The notes: a model not told the origin generated them from the letters alone. DNA of 64,000 nt from Streptomyces prunicolor NBRC 13075 (GCF_000367365.1 NZ_BARF01000091.1:1-64000), one strand, 5' to 3'. Positions 49,502 to 59,068 are shown, counted from the stretch's first letter. Program-made: numbers and translations.

Positions 49502-50920
49502 TCAGGCGCCGAGTTCGCGAACCGCCGTGGCGAACGCGTCACCGCGCTTGTTGTAGTTGGCGAACATGTCCATGGAGGCGCAGGCCGGGGCGAGCAGCAC
49601 CGTGTCGCCGGCGGCGGCGAGCCGCTGTGCCTCCTGGACAGCCGCGAGCATCGCCCCAGTGTCGGTCCGGTCGAGGTCGACGACGGGTACTTCCGGCGCG
49701 TGTCGCGCGAGGGCTTCGCGGATCAGCGCGCGATCGGCGCCGATCAGCACGACACCCCGAAGGTGCTTCGCCGACTTGGCGACGAGTTCGTCGAAGGTCG
49801 CACCCTTGGCGAGTCCGCCCGCGATCCACACGATCGACTCGTAGGCCGCCAACGAGGCTTCCGCCGCATGGGTGTTGGTGGCCTTGGAGTCGTCGATGTA
49901 CGCGACACCGTCCACATCGGCCACGTGCGCGATGCGGTGCGCGTCGGGCGTGAAGGCCCGCAGCCCGTCCCGTACGGCCTTGGCGGGCACCCCGAAGGCG
50001 CGCGCGAGGGCAGCGGCGGCAAGGGCGTTGGCGATGTTGTGCGGGGCCGGCGGATTGACGTCCGCGACCTCGGCGAGTTCCTGCGCGTTCTTCTGCCGGT
50101 CCTCGACGAAGGCGCGGTCCACCAGAATGCCGTCCACGACGCCGAGTTGGGACGGCGCGGGACTGCCGAGGGTGAAACCGATCGCCCGGCACCCCTCCTC
50201 GACGTCGGCCTCGCGGACCAGCTCCTCGGTGGCCTTGTCGGCGACGTTGTAGACGCAGGCGACCCGATTGCCTTCGTAGATACGGCCCTTGTCGGCGGCG
50301 TACGCCTCCATCGAGCCGTGCCAGTCGAGGTGATCGGGCGCCAGGTTGAGAACGGCCGCGGAGTGGGCACGCAGCGAGGGCGCCCAGTGCAGCTGATAGC
50401 TCGACAGTTCCACGGCGAGGACGTCGTACTCCTCGTCCCCGAGTACGGCGTCCAGGACCGAGACGCCGATGTTGCCGACCGCCGCCGTGCGCAGGTCCGC
50501 CGCCTTCAGGATCGAGGCGAGCATCTGGACGGTGGTGGTCTTGCCGTTGGTGCCGGTGACGGCGAGCCAGGGGGCCGCTTCGGGGCCGCGCAGGCGCCAG
50601 GCGAGTTCTACGTCGCCCCAGATCTCGATCCCGGCTGCCCGGGCCGCCGTGAACAGCGGCTTGTCGGGCTGCCAGCCGGGGGTGGTGACGATCAGTTCGG
50701 TGCCGTCGGGCAGGGTCGCACCATCGCCGAGGCGCACGGTGATGCCGAGCGCCTCCAGGTCGGCCGCCTGGGCCCGGGAGCGCTCGTCGGCGCCGTCGTT
50801 GACGACCGTGACGAGCGCGCCGAGGCCGTGCAGGACCTTGGCCGCCGGGATGCCGGAGACACCGAGCCCGGCGACGGTGACGTGCTTGCCCTCGAAGGAG
50901 AGCCCCTGCCCATCGGTCAC
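49502..50920 (-). CDS. murD: UDP-MurNAc-L-Ala:D-Glu ligase
   Basis: A 472-aa Mur ligase. N-terminal Rossmann segment TVAGLGVSGIPAAKVL, ATP-binding GTNGKTTTVQM, NLAPDHLDWHGS and the C-terminal DDSKATNTHAA are as expected. It adds D-Glu to UDP-MurNAc-L-Ala. GTG 50920 overlaps the mraY stop by 4 bases (GTGA) and is preferred; an ATG at 50935 would add five residues, including a rare AAA Lys codon that instead looks like part of the ribosome-binding site. Confidence 0.95.
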   Translation of the reverse strand: MTDGQGLSFEGKHVTVAGLGVSGIPAAKVLHGLGALVTVVNDGADERSRAQAADLEALGITVRLGDGATLPDGTELIVTTPGWQPDKPLFTAARAAGIEIWGDVELAWRLRGPEAAPWLAVTGTNGKTTTVQMLASILKAADLRTAAVGNIGVSVLDAVLGDEEYDVLAVELSSYQLHWAPSLRAHSAAVLNLAPDHLDWHGSMEAYAADKGRIYEGNRVACVYNVADKATEELVREADVEEGCRAIGFTLGSPAPSQLGVVDGILVDRAFVEDRQKNAQELAEVADVNPPAPHNIANALAAAALARAFGVPAKAVRDGLRAFTPDAHRIAHVADVDGVAYIDDSKATNTHAAEASLAAYESIVWIAGGLAKGATFDELVAKSAKHLRGVVLIGADRALIREALARHAPEVPVVDLDRTDTGAMLAAVQEAQRLAAAGDTVLLAPACASMDMFANYNKRGDAFATAVRELGA

Positions 50921-51990
50921 TTTTCCGCTGCCCATCCCGCGTAGAAGAGGCCCAGGCCGACGATCACGCAGATGCCCTGGATGATCCAGAAGCGGACCAC
51001 GATGAGCACTTCGGACCAGCCCTTGAGTTCGAAGTGGTGCTGGAGCGGGGCCATTCGGAAGACCCGTTTGCCGGTGAGCTTGAAGGAGCCGACCTGGATG
51101 ACCACCGACATGGTGATGAGGACGAAGAGGCCACCCATGATGGCGACGAGCAGCTCCGTGCGGGAGAGGATCGCCAGACCGGTGAGAACACCGCCGAGGG
51201 CGAGCGAACCCGTGTCCCCCATGAAGACCTTGGCCGGCGAGGTGTTCCACCACAGGAAGCCGAGGCAGGCACCCATCAGCGCGGAGGCGATGACCGCGAG
51301 ATCGAGCGGATCGCGCACTTCGTAGCAGGCGTTCGGGTTGGTCAGGGTCTGCGCGTTGGCGCAGGACTCCTGGAACTGCCAGACACCGATGAAGGTGTAG
51401 GCGCCGAAGACCAGGACGGAGGCGCCGGTGGCGAGGCCGTCCAGACCGTCCGTCAGGTTCACGCCGTTCGACATCGCGAGGATCATGAACAGCGCCCAGA
51501 TCACGAACAGGATCGGGCCGATCTTCCAGCCGAAGTCCGTGATGAACGACAGCTTCGTCGAGGCCGGGGTGTTGGCGCGGGAGTCCGGGAACATCAGCGC
51601 GAGGACCGCGAAGCTGATGCCGACGATCAGCTGGCCGGCCATCTTCGCCTTGGCCCGCAGGCCCAGCGAACGCCGCTTGACGATCTTGATGTAGTCATCG
51701 AGGAAGCCGACCAGCCCCATACCGCACATCAGGCCGAGCACCAGCAGCCCCGAGTAGGTCGGGGGGTAGCCGGTGATGACCTTGGAAAGGAAGTAGGCGA
51801 CAACCGTCGCCAGGATGAAGGCGATACCGCCCATGGTCGGCGTACCGCGCTTGCTGGCGTGCTCGCGCGGGCCGTCGTCACGGATGTACTGGCCGTAGCC
51901 CTTGCGGGCCAGCAGCTTGATCAGCAGCGGGGTACCGACCAGCGTCAGGAAGAGACCGATGACGCCCGAGAACAGGATCTGCTTCATCAT
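50917..51990 (-). CDS. mraY: Phospho-MurNAc-pentapeptide translocase
   Basis: A 357-aa enzyme with about ten membrane helices that forms lipid I from UDP-MurNAc-pentapeptide and undecaprenyl phosphate. Catalytic-site elements are DDYIKIVKRRSLGL, NLTDGLDGLATG and VFMGDTGSLALGG. ATG 51990 overlaps the murF stop by 4 bases (ATGA); a second ATG follows directly. Confidence 0.96.
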   Translation of the reverse strand: MMKQILFSGVIGLFLTLVGTPLLIKLLARKGYGQYIRDDGPREHASKRGTPTMGGIAFILATVVAYFLSKVITGYPPTYSGLLVLGLMCGMGLVGFLDDYIKIVKRRSLGLRAKAKMAGQLIVGISFAVLALMFPDSRANTPASTKLSFITDFGWKIGPILFVIWALFMILAMSNGVNLTDGLDGLATGASVLVFGAYTFIGVWQFQESCANAQTLTNPNACYEVRDPLDLAVIASALMGACLGFLWWNTSPAKVFMGDTGSLALGGVLTGLAILSRTELLVAIMGGLFVLITMSVVIQVGSFKLTGKRVFRMAPLQHHFELKGWSEVLIVVRFWIIQGICVIVGLGLFYAGWAAEK

Positions 51991-53402
51991 CGGGCATCGA
52001 CCCCACCCTCGGCACCGGTCTCGACGAGCGCCTGCGCCACGCTCTCCAGACCGACCGACCGGGACGCCTTCACGAGAACGACGTCTCCCGGGCGCAACTC
52101 GCTGCGCAACAGGTCGACCGCCGCCTGTGCGTCGGACACGTGCACCGACTCCTCACCCCACGAACCCTCGTTATATGCGCCCAGTTGCAGCCAGGACGCT
52201 TCCCTGCCCCCGACCGCGACGAGCTTGCCGACATTGAGCCGGACGGCCAGCCGTCCGACCGCGTCGTGCTCGGCGAGCGCCTCGTCCCCGAGCTCGGCCA
52301 TCTTGCCGAGCACCGCCCAGGTCCGCCGCCCCTTGCCCATGGCCGCGAGCGCGCGCAAGGCGGCTCGCATGGACTCGGGGTTCGCGTTGTAGGCGTCGTT
52401 GACGATGGTCACGCCGTCCGGTCGCTCGGTGACCTCCATCCGCCAGCGGGAGAGGGAGCCCGCCTCGGAGAGCGCGGTGGCGATCTCGTATGCGGACATG
52501 CCCAGCTCATGGGCGACGGCGGCCGCGGCGAGCGCGTTCGACACGTGGTGCTCACCGTACAGGCGCATGGTCACGTCGCTTGCACCGGAGGGTGTGTGGA
52601 GCCTGAAGGCGGGCTGTCCGCTGTCCGTGAGTCGCACGTTCTCGGCCCGTACGTCCGCTTCGCCGGACTCTCCGAAAAGGATCACCTTCGCCTTCGTACG
52701 GGACGCCATGGCCCGTACGAGCGGATCGTCCGCGTTGAGGACCGCGACGCCGCCATCCTCAACTGAAGGGAGCGCTTCTACGAGTTCGCCCTTTGCCTGC
52801 GCGATCTGCTCCCGGCCGCCGAACTCGCCGATGTGGGCGGTGCCGACGTTGAGGACGAGGCCGATCTGCGGGGGCGTCAGATCCGCGAGGTAGCGGATGT
52901 GACCGATGCCGCGGGCGCCCATCTCCAGGACGAGGAACCTCGTCTCGGCGGTGGCGCTCAGCGCGGTCAGCGGCAGCCCGATCTCATTGTTCAACGATCC
53001 CGGCGTGAACACCGTGGGCGCCTTGCGCGCGAGCACCTGGGCGATGAGGTCCTTGGTGCTGGTCTTGCCCGCCGAGCCGGTGAGGGCGACGAGGGTCGCG
53101 CCGAGCCGTCGTACGACATGACGGGCGAGGGCGCCCAGGGCGCTCTGGACGTCGTCCACGACGATCGCGGGCACGCCGACCGGGCGGGACGCCAGGAGGG
53201 CCACCGCGCCCGCCTCGACCACCGCGTTCGCGAAGTCGTGGCCGTCGACGTGCTCGCCGACGAAGGCGACGAAGAGGCTGCCTGGTTCCACTTCCCTGGA
53301 GTCGCGGACCACCGGGCCGGTGACCTGGACGGACGGATCCGGTATGTCGTGCGTCTGCCCGCCGACGACTTCTGCGATCTCGGCGAGGGAGAGGGCGATC
53401 AC
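51987..53402 (-). CDS. murF: UDP-MurNAc-tripeptide:D-Ala-D-Ala ligase
   Basis: A 471-aa Mur ligase. ATP-binding GSAGKTSTKDLI, NVGTAHIGEFGG and NDAYNANPESMRAAL mark it as MurF, which adds D-Ala-D-Ala to the stem peptide. The open frame reaches into murE, but GTG 53402 (VIALSLAEIAEVVGG) is the family start, four bases after the murE stop, with AGGG in the murE 3' end as ribosome-binding site. No ddl lies in the window. Confidence 0.95.
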   Translation of the reverse strand: MIALSLAEIAEVVGGQTHDIPDPSVQVTGPVVRDSREVEPGSLFVAFVGEHVDGHDFANAVVEAGAVALLASRPVGVPAIVVDDVQSALGALARHVVRRLGATLVALTGSAGKTSTKDLIAQVLARKAPTVFTPGSLNNEIGLPLTALSATAETRFLVLEMGARGIGHIRYLADLTPPQIGLVLNVGTAHIGEFGGREQIAQAKGELVEALPSVEDGGVAVLNADDPLVRAMASRTKAKVILFGESGEADVRAENVRLTDSGQPAFRLHTPSGASDVTMRLYGEHHVSNALAAAAVAHELGMSAYEIATALSEAGSLSRWRMEVTERPDGVTIVNDAYNANPESMRAALRALAAMGKGRRTWAVLGKMAELGDEALAEHDAVGRLAVRLNVGKLVAVGGREASWLQLGAYNEGSWGEESVHVSDAQAAVDLLRSELRPGDVVLVKASRSVGLESVAQALVETGAEGGVDAR

Positions 53403-53406
53403 AAGT

Positions 53407-55089
53407 TCATCCCTGGGTCTTCTGGATAGCTTCGCGAAGCACCTGGCGGTCGTCGAAGGGACGGACCACTCCGGCGATGTCCTGGCCCTGCTCGTGGCCC
53501 TTGCCCGCGACCAGTACGGTGTCGCCCGGCTGTGCACGGGCGACGGCGGCGGCGATGGCGGCGGCCCGGTCCTCGAAGACCTGGACCTCGCCACGCTCGT
53601 GCGCGGGCACCGACGCGGCGCCCTGGAGCATCGTCGCGAGGATCGCGAGGGGATCCTCGGAGCGGGGATTGTCGGAGGTCAGTACGGCGGTGTCGGCGTG
53701 CCGGGCGACAGCGGCGCCCATCGGCTCGCGCTTGGTCTTGTCGCGGTCGCCGCCGCAGCCGAGCACGACGTGCAGCTTGCCCTCGGTGACCTTGCGCAGC
53801 GCGCGCAGGACCGATTCGACGGCGTCCGTCTTGTGGGCGTAGTCGACGACCGCGAGATACGGCTGCCCGACGTCCACCCGCTCCAGGCGCCCCGGCACGC
53901 CCGGCACCGCGGCGATGCCGTCGGCGGCCAGCTGCGGGTCGAGGCCGGCGGTGGCCAGGGCGGCGATCGCGGCGAGGGTGTTGGCCACGTTGAAGGAACC
54001 GGCGAGCGGCGAACGAGCGGTGATCAGCTCGCCCTTGGGGCCGACCGCGGTGAACGTCGAGTCCATCGGGCCGGCTTCGACGTCCTGGGCGCGCCAGTCG
54101 GCGTCCGGGTGGCCCTCGGCGGAGTAGGTGGTCACGGGGACCGTGGCCTCCCGGGCGAGCCTGCGGCCGTACTCGTCGTCAAGGTTGACTACTCCCTGCC
54201 TGCTGCGCAGTGGCGTGAACAGCTGCGCCTTGGCCTGGAAGTAGTCCTCCATGCCCGTGTGGAACTCCATGTGTTCCGGGCTGAGGTTGGTGAAGACCGC
54301 GATGTCGAAGATGCAGGCGTCGACCCGGCCGAGGACCAGCGCGTGGCTGGAGACCTCCATGGCGACCGCGTCGACCCCGCGCTCCAGCATGACCGCGAAC
54401 AGGGCCTGGAGATCGGTGGCTTCAGGGGTCGTGCGCTCCGACTTGATGCGCTCGTCGCCGATGCGCATCTCGACCGTACCGATCAGACCGGTGGACCGGA
54501 CCGTTTTCAGGCCGCCCTCCACGAGGTACGCGGTGGTGGTCTTGCCGGACGTTCCGGTGATGCCGATCTGGAGCAGATCGCGGCCGGGGTGGCCGTAGAT
54601 GGTCGCGGCCAGCTCGCCCATCTGCCCGCGCGGATCCTCAACGACCAGTACCGGCAGGCCGGTTGCGGCCGCGCGGTCGGCGCCGGTCGGGTCCGTCAGC
54701 ACGGCTACGGCGCCGAGGCCGGCCGCCTGGGTGACGAAGTCGGCGCCGTGCAGCCGGGCACCGGGCAGCGCGGCGTACAGGTCGCCGGGGCGGACGGCGC
54801 GCGAGTCATGGGTGATGCCCGTGACCTCGGCGGCCGACACCGGCGCTGTCGTCATGGTCACGGCGGCGCCCAGTTGGTCGGCGAGTTCCGCGAGGGGTGT
54901 GGCGGAGAGCTGCGCCGGCCTGGGCGGCCCCGGGTAGGTCACGGATGCGCCCTTCTGGGGGGTTTGGGAGTGGTCGGCGGGTGGCACGGCGGTGAGCGTA
55001 CCGGGCGCACCCGCCGCAGGGCGAAGTGAGGTGCGGGGCCCGCTGTCCTGCTGGCCCTGGTTCCCGGACTGGGAGGTGATCATGGTCAC
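53407..55089 (-). CDS. murE: UDP-MurNAc-dipeptide:diaminopimelate ligase
   Basis: A 560-aa Mur ligase. GTSGKTTTAYLVEGG (about residue 176) binds ATP. DNPRSEDP (about residue 472) is the motif that selects diaminopimelate over lysine, consistent with LL-Dap peptidoglycan in Streptomyces. A 50-residue polar N-terminal extension is common in this genus. ATG 55089 lies 26 bases after the ftsI stop; another ATG is two codons inside. Confidence 0.95.
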   Translation of the reverse strand: MTMITSQSGNQGQQDSGPRTSLRPAAGAPGTLTAVPPADHSQTPQKGASVTYPGPPRPAQLSATPLAELADQLGAAVTMTTAPVSAAEVTGITHDSRAVRPGDLYAALPGARLHGADFVTQAAGLGAVAVLTDPTGADRAAATGLPVLVVEDPRGQMGELAATIYGHPGRDLLQIGITGTSGKTTTAYLVEGGLKTVRSTGLIGTVEMRIGDERIKSERTTPEATDLQALFAVMLERGVDAVAMEVSSHALVLGRVDACIFDIAVFTNLSPEHMEFHTGMEDYFQAKAQLFTPLRSRQGVVNLDDEYGRRLAREATVPVTTYSAEGHPDADWRAQDVEAGPMDSTFTAVGPKGELITARSPLAGSFNVANTLAAIAALATAGLDPQLAADGIAAVPGVPGRLERVDVGQPYLAVVDYAHKTDAVESVLRALRKVTEGKLHVVLGCGGDRDKTKREPMGAAVARHADTAVLTSDNPRSEDPLAILATMLQGAASVPAHERGEVQVFEDRAAAIAAAVARAQPGDTVLVAGKGHEQGQDIAGVVRPFDDRQVLREAIQKTQG

Positions 55090-55115
55090 GGATCGGTTCC
55101 TGGCTGTTGCGCTGA

Positions 55116-57116
55116 TCAGGGCGTGAAGGTCACGGGCAGATTCGCGGCCTTCGCCCCGGTGGGCGGGACCTGGAGGGTTTTGAGGGCGAACTCCATCACC
55201 TGCTTGTAGATCGGTCCGCAGATCTGACCGCCGAAGTAGCTTCCGCTGGTGGCGTTCTGGATCGCGCAGTAGACGGTGATGCGGGGGTTGTCGGCGGGCG
55301 CGAACCCGGCGAACGACGAGGTGTATCCCTTGTACTTACCGGTGGCCGGATCGACGCGGTTGGCGGTGCCGGTCTTGCCCGCGACCCGGTACCCCGGAAT
55401 CGCGGCCTTACCGCCCGTGCCCTGCTCGTCGTCCACCACGGACTCCAGCATCTGGGCGAGGGTCTTCGCCGTCTTCGCGCTGATCACCCGGGTCTTCTTG
55501 GGCGTCGCCGCGGGCGTGAAGCGGCCGTCGGGCCCCTTCGTGCCGCGCACCAGGGTGGGTTCGACGCGGACTCCGCCGTTGGCGACCGTCGAGTAGACGG
55601 AGGCCGCCTGGAGCGCGTTGAGGGACATGCCCTGGCCGAAAGGAATCGTGTACTGCTGCGAGGTCGACCACTTGTCGGCGGGCGCGAGGATGCCCTTGGT
55701 CTCGCCGGGGAAATTGAGCCCGCTGTAGCTGCCGATGCCGAACTTGCGCAGATACGAGTACAGGACCTGGTTGGCCTCGGGCTGGGTCTTGCCGAGCTGC
55801 CCGGCCGCTTCGATGGTGCCGATGTTGCTGGACTTGGCGAGCACGCCGTTGAGGGTGAGGTTCCAGGTCGCGTGGTCCACGTCGTCCTGGAAGAGCCGGT
55901 CGCCGCGGTGCAGCCGGTTCGGCACGACGACATGCGTCAGCGGGGTGGCCGCATTCTCCTGGAGTACGGCGGCCATCGTCATGACCTTGGCGGTGGAACC
56001 GGGCTCGTAGGCGTCCTGGACGGCCGCGTTGCCCAGGGACGCGGCGCTGGCCTGCGAGAGGTCGTTCGGGTCGAAGCCGGGCGCGTTGGCCATGGCGAGG
56101 ATCTCGCCGGTGCGGGTGTCCTGCACTATCACGTACCCGCGGTCCGCCTTGGACTTCTTCACCTGCTCGGTGATGGCGTTCTGCGCGGCCCACTGGATGT
56201 CACGGTCGATCGTCAGCTCCACGTCGGCACCGGCCACCGCGGGCGTCTCCGTGGAGCCCGCGGTGGGTACCTGGAGACCGCCGGACTGGGCGTAGCGGAC
56301 TTTGCCGTCCTTGCCGGTGAGGTCCTTGTTCAGCTGCTGCTCGACCCCGCCGCCGCCCTTGCCGTCGGCGTTGACCCAGCCCAGTATCCCGGCGGCGAGA
56401 TCGCCGTTCGGGTACACGCGCTTGGTGGTGGGGACGGCGAGGACACCGGCCACGACGTTGACCGTGGTCGGGTCGGTCGAGGCCTTGGTGTTGAGCGCGC
56501 TCTTCAGGTCCTTGATCTGCTTCCAGACCTGCGGGGTCTGGCGGTTGGCGAGCACTACGTAGCGCAGGTTCTTGTTCGCGGGCCTGAGCTTCTTGACCAG
56601 TCCGGCCTGGTCCACGCCGAGGATCGGGGCGAGGAGGGCGGCCGCCTGTTCGGGCCCGTCGTCGATCTTCAACTGCTTGCGGGTGAACAGCGTCGGGTCG
56701 GCGGTGATCGTGTACGCGTCCACGCTGGTCGCCAGCGCCACCCCGGAACGGTCGGTGATCTCACCGCGCTCGGCGGCCAGGACGTAGTCGACGTACCGGT
56801 TCTGCGCGGCCTTGGCGGCGTACGCGCTCGCGTCGACGGCCTGCACCTGGAGCAGTCGTACGACGAACGCGATGAGTACGAGGGTCAGCGCGAGGCTGAT
56901 CATGCGCAGCCGGGGGCGGGGGCTGCCGAGCCGGAGGGAGCGGGGGCCCGCCGGGCGGCCGGCTGCGGCTGAGGGCGGCGGTGATGCCGGACGGCGGGCC
57001 GGGCGGGCGCCGGGACCGGGGCGGCGCCGGGCGGCGTTACCGCCCTCCGGGCGTTCGGGCCTGGCCGGTCCTGGCACTCGGCGGCGCGGCGGTTCCCTGT
57101 CGGACACTTCCGTCAC
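55116..57116 (-). CDS. ftsI: Class B penicillin-binding protein FtsI (PBP3)
   Basis: A 666-aa septal transpeptidase. A Pro/Arg-rich cytosolic N-terminus (about 70 residues) precedes one membrane helix (about 71-92). The PBP dimerisation domain follows, then the transpeptidase domain with the Ser motif STAK (about 372), SSN in AKSSNIG, and KTGT (about 580). It crosslinks septal peptidoglycan with FtsW. Its GTG 57116 overlaps the ftsL stop by 4 bases. Confidence 0.96.
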   Translation of the reverse strand: MTEVSDREPPRRRVPGPARPERPEGGNAARRRPGPGARPARRPASPPPSAAAGRPAGPRSLRLGSPRPRLRMISLALTLVLIAFVVRLLQVQAVDASAYAAKAAQNRYVDYVLAAERGEITDRSGVALATSVDAYTITADPTLFTRKQLKIDDGPEQAAALLAPILGVDQAGLVKKLRPANKNLRYVVLANRQTPQVWKQIKDLKSALNTKASTDPTTVNVVAGVLAVPTTKRVYPNGDLAAGILGWVNADGKGGGGVEQQLNKDLTGKDGKVRYAQSGGLQVPTAGSTETPAVAGADVELTIDRDIQWAAQNAITEQVKKSKADRGYVIVQDTRTGEILAMANAPGFDPNDLSQASAASLGNAAVQDAYEPGSTAKVMTMAAVLQENAATPLTHVVVPNRLHRGDRLFQDDVDHATWNLTLNGVLAKSSNIGTIEAAGQLGKTQPEANQVLYSYLRKFGIGSYSGLNFPGETKGILAPADKWSTSQQYTIPFGQGMSLNALQAASVYSTVANGGVRVEPTLVRGTKGPDGRFTPAATPKKTRVISAKTAKTLAQMLESVVDDEQGTGGKAAIPGYRVAGKTGTANRVDPATGKYKGYTSSFAGFAPADNPRITVYCAIQNATSGSYFGGQICGPIYKQVMEFALKTLQVPPTGAKAANLPVTFTP

Positions 57117-57763
57117 CTGCCGGGTGTTGTCGGGGTGGAGGACTGTGCTGTGGAGGACTGCGCTGTGGAGGTCTGGGTTGTAGCGGTCCGGGTTGTAGCG
57201 GTCTGGGTTGTAGCGGTCTGCGCTGTGGATGCCTGGGCGGGCCGGGTCGCGACGGGGGTGGCCGCGGGGGCCGGTGCCGGCACGACGGCCGTGGGGCCCG
57301 GGCTCGGGCTAGAACTTGGGCTCGGGCTAGGCCTGCTGACGAGTGCTTCGGGAGCGAGGACCGCCGGTGTGCTCACGGTCTTCGCGGCGGCCTGCTCCGG
57401 GACACCCTTCACCGTGCCATTGGGGTCGAGGAAGGCGGGGTCCCCGCCGGGCACCATGCCCAGCTCGTGGGCGCGGCGCTGGAGGGCGTCGGGGGCGGAG
57501 TAGGCGTCGACGTCCCGCTGGAGGGCCTGTTCCTCATCGGTGAGGCTCTTCGTCTGCTTCTGGAGGTCGTCCAGCTTGAACTGCCCTTCGCTGAGCGCGG
57601 AGTTCAGCACGAGCAGAGCGATCAGGCCGCCGCCGAGAAGCAGCACGACAAGGAGGACGAACGGGGTCCGGGCCGCCTGGATCCCGCTTGTCTGCGCGGG
57701 ACCGGTGGGGAAGAGCCGCGCGAGTCGGGCAGCCCTGCCCCTCAGTTCAGGTTTCCTACTCAC
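57113..57763 (-). CDS. ftsL: FtsL-like septum protein with repeat-rich C-terminus
   Basis: A 216-aa bitopic protein: basic N-terminus, one membrane helix (about residues 34-55), a coiled coil (FKLDDLQKQTKSLTDEEQALQRDV) and the septum-formation segment HELGMVPGGDPAFL. This matches actinobacterial FtsL. The last 85 residues are Pro/Ser/Thr/Ala/Gln repeats (TATTQ, TSTAQ units), encoded by six 15-bp copies. It starts at GTG 57763. Confidence 0.9.
   Translation of the reverse strand: MSRKPELRGRAARLARLFPTGPAQTSGIQAARTPFVLLVVLLLGGGLIALLVLNSALSEGQFKLDDLQKQTKSLTDEEQALQRDVDAYSAPDALQRRAHELGMVPGGDPAFLDPNGTVKGVPEQAAAKTVSTPAVLAPEALVSRPSPSPSSSPSPGPTAVVPAPAPAATPVATRPAQASTAQTATTQTATTRTATTQTSTAQSSTAQSSTPTTPGR
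57141..57230 (-). repeat. Six-copy 15-bp repeat coding the FtsL tail
   Basis: Six in-frame 15-base units (for example gtctgggttgtagcg on the plus strand, in exact or near-exact copies at 57171, 57186 and 57201) encode pentapeptides TATTQ and TSTAQ. Copy number is likely to vary between strains. Confidence 0.8.
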
Positions 57764-57801
57764 TCACGCCCCCGAGTTGGATTTCCAAACCCACCCACAT
57801 G

Positions 57802-57876
57802 CGCACCACACTCGTTCGCACCACACTCATGCGCACCACACTCAAGCGATACGCCCTCACGCGAGACGCCCTCACC
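57802..57876. repeat. Five-copy 15-bp repeat between rsmH and ftsL
   Basis: Five consecutive 15-base units start at 57802, 57817, 57832, 57847 and 57862. The first three are CGCACCACACTC plus three variable bases; the last two have decayed. They fill most of the 119-base gap between rsmH and ftsL. Confidence 0.8.
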
Positions 57877-57882
57877 CCGTGC

Positions 57883-58842
57883 TCAATCAACGACGTCCTC
57901 CCTGATGCGCTGAGCCCCCCGCAGCCGCGCGGGTGCTGCCCGCCGGTTCTCGGCGACCTCTTCCTCGGTGGGAAGTTCGGCACCGCGCGTCAGGAGCTTG
58001 AGCCGGGGCTGGTACTGCTCGGGCACGACAGGCAGCCCAGGAGGCGCAGTGTTGGCGGCGCCGACCGCGAACACCTGCTTGACCAGGCGGTCTTCGAGCG
58101 AGTGGTACGACAGGACGGCGATCCGGCCGCCCACGGCAAGGGACTTCACGGCGGCGGGGATCGCGCTCTCCAGGACGGACAGTTCGCCGTTGACCTCGAT
58201 GCGCAGCGCCTGGAAGGTGCGCTTGGCCGGGTTGCCGCCGGTGCGCTTGGCGGCCTGGGGCAGCGAGTCGCGGATCAGCTCGACGAGTCGCGCGCTGTTG
58301 CTGAACGGCTCCTTGTCGCGCTCCCGTACGACCGCGGAGACGATCCGCTTGGCCTGCTTCTCCTCGCCGTACGCCCGCAGGATGCGGACGAGTTCACCGG
58401 GCGCGTAGGTGTTGAGGACCTCGGCGGCGCTGATGCCGGTCGTCTGGTCCATGCGCATGTCGAGGGGCGCGTCCTGGGCGTAGGCGAAGCCGCGGTCGGC
58501 CTCGTCGAGTTGCATGGAGGAGACGCCGAGGTCGAACAGAACGCCCTCCACGCGCGCGAGGCCGAGCCGCTCCAGCACGTCGGGCAACTCGTCGTAGACG
58601 GCGTGCACAAGGGTGGCGCGGTCGCCGAAGGGGGCGAGGCGCTCGCCGGAGAGGCGCAGGGCCTCCTTGTCGCGGTCGAGGGCGACGAGACGGGCCTCGG
58701 GGAACTGGGTCAGCAGGGCCTCACTGTGCCCGCCGAGGCCGAGCGTGCAGTCGACGACCACCGCGCCCGGCCGCTCCAGCGCGGGGGCCAACATGTCCAG
58801 GCACCGCTGGAGCATCACCGGGACGTGTCGACTCTGGCTCAA
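57883..58842 (-). CDS. rsmH: 16S rRNA (cytosine1402-N4)-methyltransferase
   Basis: A 319-aa SAM-dependent methyltransferase (MraW). SAM-binding DCTLGLGGHSEALL, FDLGVSSMQLDEADRGF, and the C-terminal RIAVLSYHSLEDRLVKQVF are diagnostic. It methylates C1402 in the ribosomal P site. It is the first gene of the division cluster here; mraZ, which often precedes it elsewhere, is not seen between it and the carbonic anhydrase. ATG 58842 is the start. Confidence 0.96.
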   Translation of the reverse strand: MSQSRHVPVMLQRCLDMLAPALERPGAVVVDCTLGLGGHSEALLTQFPEARLVALDRDKEALRLSGERLAPFGDRATLVHAVYDELPDVLERLGLARVEGVLFDLGVSSMQLDEADRGFAYAQDAPLDMRMDQTTGISAAEVLNTYAPGELVRILRAYGEEKQAKRIVSAVVRERDKEPFSNSARLVELIRDSLPQAAKRTGGNPAKRTFQALRIEVNGELSVLESAIPAAVKSLAVGGRIAVLSYHSLEDRLVKQVFAVGAANTAPPGLPVVPEQYQPRLKLLTRGAELPTEEEVAENRRAAPARLRGAQRIREDVVD

Positions 58843-59068
58843 GGGGCCCTCTCAGATCCGGCACGGACCCTACGCACCGCCGGGTTCCCGCCCGCTGGTG
58901 AAAGGGAAGCCTGCCGGCGCCGAAAGCGTCAGCCGACCGGGAGCGGGAGGAGGCCGAGCCGTACGTACGCGCCGCGCACGTGTCGTTCAAGCTGGGGGAG
59001 AATCCGGAAAGTCGCCGGGGTCTCCGCGAAAAGTCCAGCAGGGAGAGCCTCGCCTCCCGCTCCGCGCA

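Noticed and set aside
57802..57876. CRISPR array
   Set aside because: The units are 15 bases, directly adjacent, with no spacers and no cas genes nearby.
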